Below, in pieces: positions 21,371 through 34,329 of a stretch of DNA of 64,000 bases. The DNA lies in assembly GCF_005843885.1 (NCBI RefSeq), contig NZ_CP040443.1, positions 558,001 to 622,000 on the forward strand. The letters run 5' to 3'. The first letter of the stretch is position 1. The number at the start of each line of letters is the position of its first letter. The position numbers were made by a program, and so were the translations under genes. Below the pieces are notes generated by a model, which was not told the origin of the DNA, did not search any database, and was given only the letters and a program-made list of their open reading frames with translations. Source of the stretch: Escherichia sp. E4742. Lineage in GTDB: Bacteria; Pseudomonadota; Gammaproteobacteria; Enterobacterales; Enterobacteriaceae.

Positions 21371-22561
21371 ATGCTTGACGCTCAAACCATCGCTACAGTA
21401 AAAGCCACCATCCCTTTACTGGTGGAAACAGGGCCAAAGTTAACCGCCCATTTCTACGACCGTATGTTTACTCATAACCCAGAACTCAAAGAAATTTTTA
21501 ACATGAGTAACCAGCGTAATGGCGATCAACGTGAAGCCCTGTTTAACGCTATTGCCGCCTACGCCAGTAATATTGAAAACCTGCCTGCGCTGCTGCCAGC
21601 GGTAGAAAAAATCGCGCAGAAGCACACCAGTTTCCAGATCAAACCGGAACAGTACAACATCGTCGGCGAACACCTGTTGGCGACCCTGGACGAAATGTTC
21701 AGCCCAGGCCAGGAAGTACTGGACGCGTGGGGTAAAGCCTATGGCGTACTGGCTAATGTATTTATCAATCGCGAGGCAGAAATCTATAACGAAAACGCCA
21801 GCAAAGCCGGTGGCTGGGAAGGTACTCGCGATTTCCGCATTGTGGCTAAAACACCGCGCAGCGCTCTTATCACCAGCTTCGAACTGGAACCGGTCGACGG
21901 TGGCGCAGTGGCAGAATACCGTCCGGGACAATATCTCGGCGTCTGGCTGAAACCAGAAGGTTTCCCGCATCAGGAAATTCGTCAGTACTCTTTGACCCGT
22001 AAACCTGATGGCAAAGGCTATCGTATTGCGGTGAAACGCGAAGATGGCGGGCAGGTATCCAACTGGCTGCACAATCACGCCAACGTTGGCGATGTCGTAA
22101 AGCTGGTTGCTCCGGCGGGTGATTTCTTTATGGATGTGACAGATGAAACGCCGGTAACACTGATCTCTGCGGGTGTAGGGCAAACGCCAATGCTGGCTAT
22201 GCTCGATACGCTGGCAAAAGCAGGCCATAACGCCCAGGTAAACTGGTTCCACGCGGCAGAAAATGGCGATGTTCACGCCTTTGCTGATGAAGTTAAGGAA
22301 CTGGGGCAAGCACTACCGCGCTTTACCGCGCATACCTGGTATCGCCAGCCGAGCGAAGCCGATCGCGCTAAAGGTCAGTTTGATAGCGAAGGTCTGATGG
22401 ATTTGAGCAAACTGGAAGGTGCGTTCAGCGATCCGGCCATGCAGTTCTATCTCTGCGGTCCGGTCGGCTTCATGCAATTTGCCGCGAAACAGTTAGTGGA
22501 CCTGGGTGTGAAGCAGGAAAACATTCATTACGAATGCTTTGGCCCGCATAAAGTGCTGTGA
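21371..22561 (+). CDS. hmp: Hmp, flavohaemoglobin nitric oxide dioxygenase
   Basis: 396 residues. The start at 21371 is chosen over ATG 21350 because GGAAGA sits a few nt upstream and the globin domain begins there. An N-terminal globin (1-~140) carries proximal H85 and distal Y29, followed by a ferredoxin-reductase-like FAD domain (RQYSLT) and an NAD domain ([17 protein letters not shown]). It converts NO and O2 to nitrate at the expense of NAD(P)H. NsrR and MetR sites upstream explain its induction by nitrosative stress. Confidence 0.99.
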   Translation: MLDAQTIATVKATIPLLVETGPKLTAHFYDRMFTHNPELKEIFNMSNQRNGDQREALFNAIAAYASNIENLPALLPAVEKIAQKHTSFQIKPEQYNIVGEHLLATLDEMFSPGQEVLDAWGKAYGVLANVFINREAEIYNENASKAGGWEGTRDFRIVAKTPRSALITSFELEPVDGGAVAEYRPGQYLGVWLKPEGFPHQEIRQYSLTRKPDGKGYRIAVKREDGGQVSNWLHNHANVGDVVKLVAPAGDFFMDVTDETPVTLISAGVGQTPMLAMLDTLAKAGHNAQVNWFHAAENGDVHAFADEVKELGQALPRFTAHTWYRQPSEADRAKGQFDSEGLMDLSKLEGAFSDPAMQFYLCGPVGFMQFAAKQLVDLGVKQENIHYECFGPHKVL

Positions 22562-22567
22562 TTTGAT

Positions 22568-22593
22568 GTTGCCGGATGGAAACATCCGGCAAC
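22568..22593. terminator. shared hairpin between hmp and glnB
   Basis: GTTGCCGGATG, a GAAA loop and CATCCGGCAAC form a perfect 11 bp stem between the convergent ends of hmp and glnB. It lacks a T run on either side and may act as a bidirectional terminator or mRNA-end stabiliser. Confidence 0.6.
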
Positions 22594-22604
22594 CATGACG
22601 CGGT

Positions 22605-22979
<375 letters not shown>

Positions 22980-23003
22980 CTAAACGTAACACATTACACC
23001 GAT

Positions 23004-24338
23004 TCATTCCTTGAAATCGTTTGCATCCAGCTCGTGTCGGGAAAGCAGTTTATAAAATTCTGTCCGGTTGCGCCCCGCCATTCTCGCCGCGTGGGTGACG
23101 TTGCCTTTGGTGATTTGCAGCAACTTGCGCAAGTAATTGAGTTCAAACTGGTTACGCGCCTCAACAAAAGTGGGCAGCGCCGTGTTTTCGCCCTCCAGCG
23201 CCTGCTCCACCAGCGCATCACTAATCACCGGAGATGAGGTCAGCGCCACGCACTGTTCAATCACGTTGACCAACTGGCGCACATTACCCGGCCAGCTGGC
23301 GGTCATCAGGCGTTTCATCGCATCGGTGGAGAACGCGCGGACAAACGGTTTATGCCGTACTGCTGCCTGACGCAATAAGTGATTTGCCAGCAGCGGAATG
23401 TCTTCCGTACGCTCCGCCAGTGCCGGAATTTTCAGGCTTACCACGTTGAGGCGGTAATAAAGATCTTCGCGAAACTCCCCGCGCGCCATCGCTTTTGGCA
23501 GGTCGCGGTGGGTCGCAGAAATAATCCGCACGTCGATATCAATATCGCGGTTACTGCCCAGCGGACGGACTTTTCGCTCCTGCAATACGCGCAGCAATTT
23601 GACCTGCAAAGGTGCGGGCATATCGCCGATCTCATCGAGAAACAGCGTACCGCCTTCCGCCGCCTGGAATAAACCTTCGCGATTGCTGACGGCACCAGTA
23701 AACGCGCCACGCGCATGACCAAACAGCTCCGACTCCAGCAACTGCTCGGGCAATGCACCACAGTTAATAGCAATAAACGGTTTACTGTTACGCGGGCTGG
23801 CGTTGTGGATAGCCTGGGCGAATATCTCTTTCCCGGTGCCGCTCTGCCCGTTAATCAGCACGCTGACGTCTGATTGCGCCACCAGCCGGGCCTGTTCCAG
23901 CAAGCGCAGCATCAGCGGGCTGCGAGTGACAATCGCCTCGCGCCAACGTTCGTCGGTGGCTGGGGCGGATTGCTCCAGCGCATCATCAATTGCCTGATAT
24001 AGCGCGTCTTTATCAACGGGCTTGGTGAGGAAACTAAACACGCCCTGCTGTGTCGCGGCAACGGCATCGGGAATGGAGCCATGCGCGGTGAGGATGATTA
24101 CCGGCATACCTGGCTGCACTTTCTGGATTTCAGCAAACAGTTGCATACCATCCATTTCATCCATCCGCAGGTCGCTGATGACTAAATCCACTTTTTCACG
24201 ATTCAGTATCCGCAGCCCCTCGGCACCACTTTCTGCCGTGACCACGCTGTAGCCTTCGCTGGTCAAGCGCAGGCCAAGCAATTTCAGCAATCCCGGATCA
24301 TCATCGACCAATAACAAATGCGCAGGTTTATGGCTCAT
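23004..24338 (-). CDS. glrR: GlrR (QseF), sigma54-dependent response regulator
   Basis: 444 residues from ATG 24338; an upstream in-frame ATG at 24440 lies inside qseG and is rejected. The receiver domain (1-~120) has the phosphorylated D56 with the acidic pocket D12-D14. The AAA+ domain has Walker A GQSGTGKE, the sigma54-contact GAFTGA loop and the C-terminal Fis-type helix-turn-helix (GNVTHAARMAGRNRTEF). It activates the sigma54 promoter of glmY. It overlaps the qseG end by 11 bp. GlrK is its sensor kinase. Confidence 0.98.
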   Translation of the reverse strand: MSHKPAHLLLVDDDPGLLKLLGLRLTSEGYSVVTAESGAEGLRILNREKVDLVISDLRMDEMDGMQLFAEIQKVQPGMPVIILTAHGSIPDAVAATQQGVFSFLTKPVDKDALYQAIDDALEQSAPATDERWREAIVTRSPLMLRLLEQARLVAQSDVSVLINGQSGTGKEIFAQAIHNASPRNSKPFIAINCGALPEQLLESELFGHARGAFTGAVSNREGLFQAAEGGTLFLDEIGDMPAPLQVKLLRVLQERKVRPLGSNRDIDIDVRIISATHRDLPKAMARGEFREDLYYRLNVVSLKIPALAERTEDIPLLANHLLRQAAVRHKPFVRAFSTDAMKRLMTASWPGNVRQLVNVIEQCVALTSSPVISDALVEQALEGENTALPTFVEARNQFELNYLRKLLQITKGNVTHAARMAGRNRTEFYKLLSRHELDANDFKE

Positions 24339-25041
24339 CAGGGGTGACCTCATTGGTGGATGGCGCGTTTTTTTCACTCTCGTGCGGCGTGTCCGGTGGG
24401 AAATTTCCGGCCGGTTTGCGAGTCGAGAGTTGGCGTTCAATATCCGTCAGGTTCTCCAGCTTGCGGGTGGTAAGTTCCAGTTGTTGCTGTAGAACGTGAT
24501 GTTGCTGGCGCAGGGCGTCCAGTTCGCTGTCGCTGGATTGCTGGAGTTTACTGTAACGTTGGCGCTCTTCCGCCAGTTGCAGTTGCAGCGCCTGTCCGTC
24601 GCGCCAGAGTTGATACAATGGGCGAACCTGCGCCGGGATCTCAGTACTTAACGCATCAATGCGCGCGACCAGTTGGCGGCGCTCAAAAGGCGTGATTTTG
24701 GCATCGGCAAGCAAAATCCCCTGCTTAAAGGTATTTTGCCAGCTGCCATCACCATACTTGCGCGCTTCCTGACGCGACTGCGCTGGCATTAAGCGGTTGG
24801 CGCAATCCATCGCCCGTAGCCAGTAAAGCGGGTTAGTTTCAGTTGATTTACCTTGCAGCGCCCAGATGTCGCTACATTCAGTAGGAAGATAATCAGCCAG
24901 TTGATAAACCGGGATTTTTTCTTCTACTGGCGCATTAATGGCTGGCTTATTGTGATTCTGCACGCAGCCCAGCAGCGCCAGACAAGGCAACCCCGCCAGC
25001 CACAGCCGTCGGGATAAAAATCGTTGAAAAATGTGTCGCAT
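24328..25041 (-). CDS. qseG: QseG (YfhG), outer-membrane lipoprotein linked to GlrK/GlrR
   Basis: 237 residues from ATG 25041 (a second ATG lies two codons upstream). A type II signal peptide ends in the lipobox LALLGC (Cys at about residue 26). The C-terminal half is helical and rich in Gln, Glu and Leu (LQLQLAEERQRYSKLQQSS), likely a coiled coil. In pathogenic E. coli QseG is a periplasm-facing outer-membrane lipoprotein that affects GlrK signalling and type III secretion. It sits between glrK and glrR, and its 3' end overlaps glrR by 11 bp. Confidence 0.93.
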   Translation of the reverse strand: MRHIFQRFLSRRLWLAGLPCLALLGCVQNHNKPAINAPVEEKIPVYQLADYLPTECSDIWALQGKSTETNPLYWLRAMDCANRLMPAQSRQEARKYGDGSWQNTFKQGILLADAKITPFERRQLVARIDALSTEIPAQVRPLYQLWRDGQALQLQLAEERQRYSKLQQSSDSELDALRQQHHVLQQQLELTTRKLENLTDIERQLSTRKPAGNFPPDTPHESEKNAPSTNEVTPDEP

Positions 25042-25057
25042 ATTCACCAGACTCAGA

Positions 25058-25197
25058 GCCTATCCCAGTGGGCGTAATTGTTGCAGGCAGTTTGGACACG
25101 GACAGCGCGGAGAAACCGGAGCGTACACGTAGTACGTGAGGATTTCGAGCACTGCCCAAGGCCGAACTGGCAAATAAAATAGCCTGATGGGATAGGC
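25058..25197. repeat. ~140 bp palindromic intergenic repeat (RSA-like)
   Basis: GCCTATCCCA at 25058-25067 and TGGGATAGGC at 25188-25197 are perfect terminal inverted repeats. The interior also folds back around GTACACGTAGTACGTG. E. coli carries a scattered repeat family of this appearance, possibly the RSA class; the assignment is from memory. It fills almost all of the glrK-qseG gap and would sit in the polycistronic mRNA as a long hairpin. Confidence 0.75.
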
Positions 25198-25204
25198 CTT
25201 AACA

Positions 25205-26632
25205 TTATTTCGTGTTTTTCGACGAAGGCAATTCAATGCGGAAGCAAACGTCTTGCCCGCTCTCGTCGACCAGATACAGTTCCCCCTGCATACGGCGAAT
25301 ACAATCCCTGGCAATGCTTAATCCCAGACCGCTCCCCTTCACCGCCCCTTTTCGCTGGTGACTTCCCTGAAAAAAGGGTTCGAAGATCATGGCGCGTTCC
25401 TCTTGCGGAATGGGTGTGCCTGTATTGATTACATCAATATAAACCCGTGCGCCATGTAAACTGCTGCGAAGGCAAATGTTACCGGATTCAGCCCCGTAGT
25501 GCACCGCATTGGAGTAAAGATTATCCAGCACGCTCATCAGCAGCATGGGTTCCGCCAGGCATGCTGTTGCCTTGAGATCGACGTCGGTATGCATCATTTT
25601 AGCCCGTGCTGGCAGGCTGTGAGCAGAAACCACCATCTCCACCAACGGTGTCAGCTCAACGTTCTCAAGCGCCACCACGCCATCTGCCTGTTTGCGGTTG
25701 TAATCAAGCAGTTGTTCTATAAGTTTTTGCAAATTGCGGCTGCTGCTATCGAGGATGCTTACCACCTCTTTTTGCTCTGGCGTAAGCGGCCCGACAACCT
25801 GGTCAGCCAGTAATTCAGTGCCCTCGCGCATACTCGCCAGTGGCGTTTTTAATTCATGAGATAAATGTCTTAAAAATTGATGGCGCTGGGATTCCAGCCA
25901 TGACAGGCGTTCACTTAACCAAAGAATACGTTGCCCTACCGAGCGTAACTCGCTCGGTCCACTAAACGAGACGCTATTACCCAGTGAGCGTCCTTCCCCC
26001 AGACGGTTGATCATCCGCTCGATATTTTTCACCGGACCAATAATCATTCGGGTGAAAAGCAGCACCATTATCAGACTCACCAGAAACAACACCAGTGACT
26101 GCCAGCCGAAATACTGTCCGCGTTCGGCTATCTCTCGCTGAAGTTGCTGCCCGCGTGAGAACACCACGGTGCGCGTGGCCTGTACCATCTCAGCATTGGC
26201 ATTGGCAAAGGCTTCCAGACGCGCAGCGGCGGCCGCATCCGGCCCGCTGTTGTTACACTGGAGTTGGGCAAGATTGTTCAAATCCTGACGCAATGCCTGG
26301 TAAAGTTTATCGTCCGGCAGCACGCCTGCGTGGGCATCGAGCATTTCGCTGTAACGTTTACGCTGGCTTTGATAGACCTTCGCCAGGGTTGAGTCGTCCA
26401 GCACGCAATACTGACGGTAGCTACGCTCCATCTCCAGTGCCACATTAGTCATTGCCTCACTGCGCCGGGCGTCAATAAGCGTTGTGCGATTGACCAGCGC
26501 CGCCTGATCGCTAAGCGCATTAAGGCTTTGCCAGGCTTGCCATGCCAGTACCAACAGAGGCAGCAGAATCAGCAAGAATGCCAGCATGACTAATTGTCGT
26601 AATGAACGGGGAAAAACAGGCCAGCGTTTCAA
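25205..26632 (-). CDS. glrK: GlrK (QseE), sensor histidine kinase
   Basis: 475 residues from a TTG start at 26632 (GAGAG upstream); a longer ATG start at 26695 would run into the GlmY terminator and is rejected. Two membrane segments (about 14-34 and 177-197) flank a periplasmic sensor region and are followed by a HAMP-like linker. H259 in LSHELKTP is the phosphorylation site, and the C-terminal HATPase ends in GSGLGLSIARD. It phosphorylates GlrR to raise GlmY; signals reported for QseE are adrenaline, sulphate and phosphate. It is separated from qseG by the 140 bp repeat. Confidence 0.96.
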   Translation of the reverse strand: MKRWPVFPRSLRQLVMLAFLLILLPLLVLAWQAWQSLNALSDQAALVNRTTLIDARRSEAMTNVALEMERSYRQYCVLDDSTLAKVYQSQRKRYSEMLDAHAGVLPDDKLYQALRQDLNNLAQLQCNNSGPDAAAAARLEAFANANAEMVQATRTVVFSRGQQLQREIAERGQYFGWQSLVLFLVSLIMVLLFTRMIIGPVKNIERMINRLGEGRSLGNSVSFSGPSELRSVGQRILWLSERLSWLESQRHQFLRHLSHELKTPLASMREGTELLADQVVGPLTPEQKEVVSILDSSSRNLQKLIEQLLDYNRKQADGVVALENVELTPLVEMVVSAHSLPARAKMMHTDVDLKATACLAEPMLLMSVLDNLYSNAVHYGAESGNICLRSSLHGARVYIDVINTGTPIPQEERAMIFEPFFQGSHQRKGAVKGSGLGLSIARDCIRRMQGELYLVDESGQDVCFRIELPSSKNTK

Positions 26633-26689
26633 GGTGTTACTCTCGTCAGACGCGAATAGCCTGATGCTAACCGAGGGGGAGTTCAGATA

Positions 26690-26720
26690 CAACAAAGCCG
26701 GGAATTACCCGGCTTTGTTG
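26690..26720 (-). terminator. GlmY intrinsic terminator
   Basis: CAACAAAGCCGGG, a 5 nt loop and CCCGGCTTTGTTG form a 13 bp perfect stem at the end of glmY. glrK starts only about 58 bp downstream, so read-through or processing could link the two transcripts. Confidence 0.85.
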
Positions 26721-26874
26721 TGGAATAAGGCGGTGCCTAACTCGACGTTTCGCCCGATGGTTGATATAGCTACGCTGATATCAGAAGTTGGACGGCAGGC
26801 ACCTTGTTGTGCGTCATTCGAATTTTATGTAGCACGTCCCGAAGGGACTGACATAAGTGGGTGAATGAGCCACT
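26691..26874 (-). ncRNA. glmY: GlmY small RNA
   Basis: The minus-strand sequence beginning AGTGGCTCATTCACCC at 26874 and ending in the terminator at about 26691 is the GlmY sRNA (184 nt; also called tke1 or sroF). GlmY folds into stems, one of them visible at the GTCCCTTCGGGAC hairpin, and sequesters the adaptor RapZ. This spares GlmZ from RNase E cleavage and raises glmS translation. Its promoter and the three GlrR boxes lie directly upstream. Confidence 0.96.
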
Positions 26875-26880
26875 GGTTAT

Positions 26881-26902
26881 TATTATGCAGTAACTGTGCC
26901 AA
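26881..26902 (-). promoter_or_regulatory. overlapping sigma54 and sigma70 promoters of glmY
   Basis: On the minus strand TTGGCACAGTTACTGCA is an excellent -24/-12 sigma54 element placed correctly before 26874. The adjacent CATAATAAT supplies a sigma70 -10 for nearly the same start. This overlapping arrangement is known for E. coli glmY. Confidence 0.9.
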
Positions 26903-26990
26903 TAAATAAAATAGTTTGATAACGTACTGATAAAACATAGCTTTAATGAATTAATGGCTGTTCCACTGGTTGGCTATAAATCAGCCAGTG

Positions 26991-27104
26991 TGTCGCTTAA
27001 AAGAGACGCCCAAAGCTTAAATTATTTGTTTTAAATTAAATCAATAAGTTATATGTCACCTATAAGCGACACGGCAAACCACCCATTGTCGTGATTTACA
27101 GACA
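26991..27104 (-). promoter_or_regulatory. three GlrR boxes (TGTC-N10-GACA) upstream of glmY
   Basis: The boxes lie at 26991-27008 (TGTC-N10-GACG, one mismatch), 27054-27071 (perfect) and 27087-27104 (perfect). They are 115-230 bp upstream of the glmY start, as expected for a sigma54 enhancer. The rest of 26875-27105 is AT-rich and shows no gene. Confidence 0.85.
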
Positions 27105-27105
27105 C

Positions 27106-27131
27106 AAAAAAAGCTCCCGAGTTGGGAGCTT
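27106..27131 (-). terminator. purL Rho-independent terminator
   Basis: On the minus strand AAGCTCCC, a 5 nt loop and GGGAGCTT are followed by TTTTTT. It lies about 100 bp beyond the purL stop, after a REP element. Confidence 0.9.
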
Positions 27132-27159
27132 ATAATTGTTGGCTAACTGGTTGTGTGTA

Positions 27160-27200
27160 ATGCCGGATGCGGCGTGAAAACCTTATCCGGCCTACAAAAC
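27160..27200. repeat. single REP element after purL
   Basis: ATGCCGGATGCGGCGTGAAA followed by CCTTATCCGGCCTACA is a standard REP unit between the purL stop and its terminator. Confidence 0.88.
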
Positions 27201-27227
27201 AATGGGTTGCGTGAAATTTCCGCAGCC

Positions 27228-30200
27228 TTACCCCAGCTGCTTACGCGCATTACGGAAAATACGCATCCATGGGCCATCCTCGCCCCAGTTTTCCGGATGC
27301 CAGGAGTTGCTGACAGTACGGAAAACACGTTCCGGGTGCGGCATCATAATGGTGACACGACCGCTTTCGGTAGTGACCGCCGTAATACCGTTCGGGGAAC
27401 CGTTCGGGTTAGCCGGGTAGGTTTCAGTGACTTTGCCGAAATTATCGACATAGCGCAGCGCAACCAGCCCTTTGCTTTCCAGTGCCGCCAGATGCGCCGC
27501 GTCGCGTACTTCAACGCGCCCTTCACCGTGAGACACAGCAATCGGCATCTGCGAGCCCACCATCCCCTGCAACAGCAGAGACGGGCTTTGGGTCACTTCA
27601 ACCAAGCTGAAACGCGCTTCAAAGCGATCGGAGGTGTTACGCACGAAACGAGGCCACAGCTCGCTACCTGGGATCAGCTCACGCAGATTAGACATCATCT
27701 GGCAACCGTTACATACCCCCAGCGCCAGCGTTTGCGGACGATGGAAGAAGGTTGCAAACTCATCGCGTACACGGTTGTTGAACAGAATAGACTTCGCCCA
27801 ACCTTCACCGGCACCCAGCACATCACCGTAGGAGAAACCACCACACGCGACCAGGGCGTGGAAATCCTCCAGACCAGTGCGTCCAGCCAGCAGATCGCTC
27901 ATATGCACGTCGATAGCGTCGAAGCCCGCACGATGGAAAGCTGCCGCCATTTCAACATGCGAGTTCACGCCTTGCTCACGCAGTACGGCAACTTTCGGGC
28001 GCGCGCCAGTAGCGATAAACGGAGCTGCCACATCTTCGTTGATATCGAACGACAGTTTCACATTCAGGCCCGGATCAGCGTCGTTGGATTTCGCCTGATG
28101 TTCCTGATCGGCGCACTCCGGGTTGTCACGCAGGCGCTGCATCTGCCAGGTGGTTTCTGCCCACCAGACGCGCAACGTAGTACGGCTTTCGCTGTATACC
28201 GACTGGCCGTTGGCGGTAATCACAAAACGATCGCCAGATACCGCCTGGCCGACATAATGGACGCACTCAGCAAGGCCATGCTGTGCCAGTACCGCTTCGA
28301 CCGCTTCACGGTCAGCGGCACGAACCTGAATCACCGCTCCCAGTTCTTCGTTAAACAGCGCCGCCAGGTGATCGTCGCCCAGAGAGGCGATATCCGCTTC
28401 AATGCCGCAATGACCGGCAAATGCCATTTCCGCCAGCGTTACCAGCAGGCCACCGTCAGAGCGGTCGTGGTACGCGAGCAGCTTACGCTGTGCAACCAGC
28501 GCCTGAATCGCGTCATAGAAACCTTTCAGTTGCGCGACGTCGCGCACATCAGCCGGTTTGTCGCCAAGCTGACGATAAACCTGCGCCAGCGCCGTTGCAC
28601 CCAACGCGTTAGTGCCAAGGCCCAGATCAATCAGCAGCAGTGCATTATCTTCGGTAGAAAGCTGCGGCGTGATGGTGTGACGTACATCTTCCACGCGGGC
28701 AAATGCAGAAATCACCAGCGACAGCGGCGACGTCATTTCGCGCTCTTCGTTACCTTCCTGCCAGCGGGTTTTCATCGACATTGAATCTTTACCCACCGGG
28801 ATCGTCAGGCCCAGCGCCGGGCAAAGCTCTTCGCCCACAGCTTTAACGGCTTCATACAGGCCCGCATCTTCACCAGGGTGGCCTGCCGCCGCCATCCAGT
28901 TGGCGGAAAGTTTAATGCGTTTGATATCGCCAATTTGTGTTGCGGCGATGTTGGTTAACGCTTCACCGACCGCCAGACGGGCAGAAGCGGCGAAATCCAG
29001 CAGTGCAACTGGCGCACGTTCGCCAATTGCCATCGCTTCACCGTAGTAGCTGTCGAGGCTGGCAGTAGTGACCGCACAGTTAGCGACCGGCACCTGCCAC
29101 GGGCCAACCATCTGATCGCGCGCCACCATGCCGGTTACGCTACGGTCGCCAATGGTCACAAGGAAAGTTTTCTCCGCCACGGTCGGCAGATGCAGCACAC
29201 GTTTCACCGCATCAGCAATGGTGATCCCTTCACGGGCCAGCGCATCGCCTTTTGCTTTCAGCGTTTGCACATCGCGGGTCATCTTCGGCGTTTTGCCAAG
29301 CAGTACGTCCAGCGGTAGATCGATCGGCTGATTATCAAAATGACGATCGTGCAGAGAAAGATGCAGCTCTTCGGTCGCTTCACCAATCACCGCGTATGGC
29401 GCGCGTTCACGCTTACACAGTTCGTCAAACAGCGGTAACTGATCGGCAGCAACCGCCAGCACGTAGCGTTCCTGGGATTCGTTACACCAGATTTCCAGTG
29501 GGCTCATACCCGGTTCGTCGCTCAGGATATCGCGCAGTTCAAATTTACCGCCGCGCCCGCCGTCACTCACCAGTTCCGGCATGGCGTTAGAAAGACCGCC
29601 TGCACCAACGTCGTGGATAAACAGGATTGGGTTGGCATCACCAAGCTGCCAGCAACGGTCGATCACTTCCTGGCAGCGACGCTCCATCTCCGGGTTGTCG
29701 CGCTGTACGGAAGCAAAGTCGAGGTCGGCATCAGACTGACCAGACGCCATAGAAGACGCCGCGCCGCCGCCAAGACCGATGTTCATTGCCGGGCCGCCGA
29801 GAACGACCAGCTTCGCACCGACGTTGATCTCGCCTTTTTGTACGTGATCGGCGCGGATATTACCGATCCCGCCTGCCAGCATGATCGGTTTGTGATAACC
29901 GCGCAGCTCTTCGCCGTTGTGGCTGTTCACTTTTTCTTCATAAGTACGGAAGTAGCCGTTCAGCGCCGGACGACCAAATTCGTTGTTAAATGCCGCGCCG
30001 CCCAGCGGACCTTCAGTCATGATGTCCAGCGCGGTGACAATGCGCTCAGGCTTACCGAAATCTTCTTCCCACGGCTGTTCGAAGCCAGGAATTCGCAGGT
30101 TGGAAACGGAGAAACCAACCAGACCGGCTTTCGGCTTCGCGCCGCGCCCGGTGGCACCTTCATCGCGGATTTCACCGCCGGAACCGGTCGCCGCGCCCGG

Positions 30201-31115
30201 CCACGGAGAAATCGCCGTCGGGTGGTTGTGAGTTTCTACTTTCATCAGGATGTGAGCCGGTTCCTGATGATAATCGTAGCGGCCCGTTTCGTGGTCAGCA
30301 AAGTAGCGGCCCACTTCAGAACCTTCCATCACCGCGGCGTTATCTTTATACGCAGAGAGAACGTGATCCGGCGTGGTTTCGAAGGTATTTTTGATCATTT
30401 TGAACAGCGATTTCGGCTGCTGTTCACCGTCGATAATCCAGTCGGCGTTAAAAATCTTATGACGGCAGTGCTCAGAGTTCGCCTGGGCGAACATATACAA
30501 CTCGATGTCGTTCGGGTTACGACCAAGCTTTGTGAAAGCATCTTGCAGATAGTCAATTTCATCTTCCGCCAGTGCCAGGCCAAGACGCAGGTTTGCGTCG
30601 ATCAGCGCCTGACGGCCCTGCCCCAGTAAATCAACGCTGGTGACTGGAGTCGGTTGATGATGGGCAAACAGCTGCTCTGCATCATCTAAAGCAAAAAAGA
30701 CCGTTTCCATCATGCGGTCGTGCAGTTCAGCGGTAACCTGCTGCCACTGTTCATTGGTCAGCGTAGCGGCTTCTACATAGTAAGCCACGCCGCGCTCAAG
30801 GCGGTTTACCTGTTGCAGCCCGCAGTTATGGGCGATATCGGTCGCTTTTGAAGACCAGGGAGAGATGGTGCCTGGACGCGGGGTCACCAGCAGTAATTTG
30901 CCTTCCGGGGCATGGCTGGCGAGTGCCGGACCATATTTCAACAGGCGTTCAAGTTGCGCGTGCGCTTCTTCGTTTAACGGCGCATTGAGGTCAGCAAAAT
31001 GGACATACTCGGCGTAAATGTTGTGAACCGGGAGCCTGGCAGCCTGAAAACGCGCCAGCAGTTTATTGATTCGGAATGCCGACAGTGCAGGCGAACCACG
31101 CAGAATTTCCATCAT
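27228..31115 (-). CDS. purL: PurL, phosphoribosylformylglycinamidine synthase
   Basis: 1295 residues, the large single-chain form (FGAM synthetase). It converts FGAR, glutamine and ATP to FGAM in purine synthesis. An N-terminal PurS-like part is followed by the two halves of the synthetase ([28 protein letters not shown]) and a C-terminal class I glutamine amidotransferase domain with nucleophile Cys in [12 protein letters not shown] and the His/Glu pair near PHPERVF. It is transcribed alone; a PurR box covers its promoter. Confidence 0.99.
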   Translation of the reverse strand: MMEILRGSPALSAFRINKLLARFQAARLPVHNIYAEYVHFADLNAPLNEEAHAQLERLLKYGPALASHAPEGKLLLVTPRPGTISPWSSKATDIAHNCGLQQVNRLERGVAYYVEAATLTNEQWQQVTAELHDRMMETVFFALDDAEQLFAHHQPTPVTSVDLLGQGRQALIDANLRLGLALAEDEIDYLQDAFTKLGRNPNDIELYMFAQANSEHCRHKIFNADWIIDGEQQPKSLFKMIKNTFETTPDHVLSAYKDNAAVMEGSEVGRYFADHETGRYDYHQEPAHILMKVETHNHPTAISPWPGAATGSGGEIRDEGATGRGAKPKAGLVGFSVSNLRIPGFEQPWEEDFGKPERIVTALDIMTEGPLGGAAFNNEFGRPALNGYFRTYEEKVNSHNGEELRGYHKPIMLAGGIGNIRADHVQKGEINVGAKLVVLGGPAMNIGLGGGAASSMASGQSDADLDFASVQRDNPEMERRCQEVIDRCWQLGDANPILFIHDVGAGGLSNAMPELVSDGGRGGKFELRDILSDEPGMSPLEIWCNESQERYVLAVAADQLPLFDELCKRERAPYAVIGEATEELHLSLHDRHFDNQPIDLPLDVLLGKTPKMTRDVQTLKAKGDALAREGITIADAVKRVLHLPTVAEKTFLVTIGDRSVTGMVARDQMVGPWQVPVANCAVTTASLDSYYGEAMAIGERAPVALLDFAASARLAVGEALTNIAATQIGDIKRIKLSANWMAAAGHPGEDAGLYEAVKAVGEELCPALGLTIPVGKDSMSMKTRWQEGNEEREMTSPLSLVISAFARVEDVRHTITPQLSTEDNALLLIDLGLGTNALGATALAQVYRQLGDKPADVRDVAQLKGFYDAIQALVAQRKLLAYHDRSDGGLLVTLAEMAFAGHCGIEADIASLGDDHLAALFNEELGAVIQVRAADREAVEAVLAQHGLAECVHYVGQAVSGDRFVITANGQSVYSESRTTLRVWWAETTWQMQRLRDNPECADQEHQAKSNDADPGLNVKLSFDINEDVAAPFIATGARPKVAVLREQGVNSHVEMAAAFHRAGFDAIDVHMSDLLAGRTGLEDFHALVACGGFSYGDVLGAGEGWAKSILFNNRVRDEFATFFHRPQTLALGVCNGCQMMSNLRELIPGSELWPRFVRNTSDRFEARFSLVEVTQSPSLLLQGMVGSQMPIAVSHGEGRVEVRDAAHLAALESKGLVALRYVDNFGKVTETYPANPNGSPNGITAVTTESGRVTIMMPHPERVFRTVSNSWHPENWGEDGPWMRIFRNARKQLG

Positions 31116-31168
31116 AAGTCTCTCGTCTTCTAAGCTTTCGGTGTACCCAAGGGGGGGAAACGGGCGTC

Positions 31169-31207
31169 ATTATAAAGAATCTGATGCGCTGACGAAACCG
31201 TTTGCGT
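31169..31207 (-). promoter_or_regulatory. purL promoter with PurR box
   Basis: The minus-strand -10 is TATAAT at 31169-31174. The PurR box ACGCAAACGGTTTCGT at 31192-31207 covers the -35 position, so repressor binding would exclude RNA polymerase. The remaining ~165 bp up to mltF shows no other gene. Confidence 0.85.
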
Positions 31208-31372
31208 GGAAATAAAATCACCATCGTGAATTAGCAACGCGTGCCGCCAATGGCTGTAATAAGTTGCCAACTGGCACAGGTTTACGCAAAATGCCGCTCA
31301 TTGATGATTATACCTTTGTTTAGCATATCGTTTTTTCAAGCCAGGACACGAACGACACAGAGAATTAACTAA

Positions 31373-33474
<2,102 letters not shown>

Positions 33475-33486
33475 CTATGCTTTACT

Positions 33487-34122
33487 CTATTCCAGTTGCT
33501 GGAGTTCACCGCGCGGGGTTACTCGCCAACGATGCTGGCAGAAATAAAGCAGCGGGTTGTCCTGATTACTGTCGCTGTAACCACTGTACAACCGCAGTGG
33601 CGTGCCGATTTTGCGTTCCAGTTGCGCGACCTTCTCATGCCCGAGGCAACGCATCGTCAATACCCAGCCGCCATAACCACGCTGAATTTGGCTGGCGATA
33701 AGATTCACCCGAGGTAACCAGGGCGTATCGAAATAGACCGCTTCAACCAGCGGCTGTGGAGAACCGGTAATCAACCAGATATCAGCATCGGAACTGAGCA
33801 AGTAGGTGGTCAGGCGCTCTTGCACCAGCGGAAAGGCAGTAACATTGTCGCGAAACCAGTGTACAAAATCGGCTTGTAATGCCTGTAAACGCGCTTCGCT
33901 GTGACCAAAAGTGCATCCCCACAATAGCAGACTCATCGGCCAGCGCGCAGCACGGCCTTTTATCAATAATGCCATGGCAATAACCGGCAATAGCGGCAGG
34001 ACAAGCAGTGTATTCAGCGGTTGGCGACGCAGTAAGTAGCGCAGAAAACTACCGAACATATCCTGTTGATGCAATGTTCCATCTAAGTCAAAAAACACCA
34101 CACGACGCTCGTGAGTTGCCAA
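33487..34122 (-). CDS. pgpC: PgpC, phosphatidylglycerophosphatase C
   Basis: 211 residues of the HAD-like phosphatase superfamily. The nucleophile motif is FFDLDGT near the N terminus, with a hydrophobic segment around residues 35-56 (NTLLVLPLLPVIAMALLI) that probably anchors it in the inner membrane. PgpC is one of three enzymes that dephosphorylate phosphatidylglycerol phosphate in phosphatidylglycerol and cardiolipin synthesis. It is divergent from yfhH. Confidence 0.95.
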   Translation of the reverse strand: MATHERRVVFFDLDGTLHQQDMFGSFLRYLLRRQPLNTLLVLPLLPVIAMALLIKGRAARWPMSLLLWGCTFGHSEARLQALQADFVHWFRDNVTAFPLVQERLTTYLLSSDADIWLITGSPQPLVEAVYFDTPWLPRVNLIASQIQRGYGGWVLTMRCLGHEKVAQLERKIGTPLRLYSGYSDSNQDNPLLYFCQHRWRVTPRGELQQLE

Positions 34123-34329
34123 ACCATACTCCTCTGGACTGAAACATCCTGATTAATCATCGCTACCACATAGCCTAACAGATAGATCATCACTTTTCCG
34201 GCAACAATCTACCGTATAATGCTGAATGGAATTTTTAATTCATAGATCTTACAAGCTATGGAATATAATATTCACTCGCTTGTGTCTCATATTGCCTGTT
34301 GTCGCCATTATTTCATCGCGAGGAAAGAT

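Noticed and set aside
27153..28784. 543-codon open frame opposite purL, and another of 338 codons at 29613-30629
   Set aside because: Antisense frames of a long GC-rich gene; composition heavy in Arg, His and Gln as expected for shadows.
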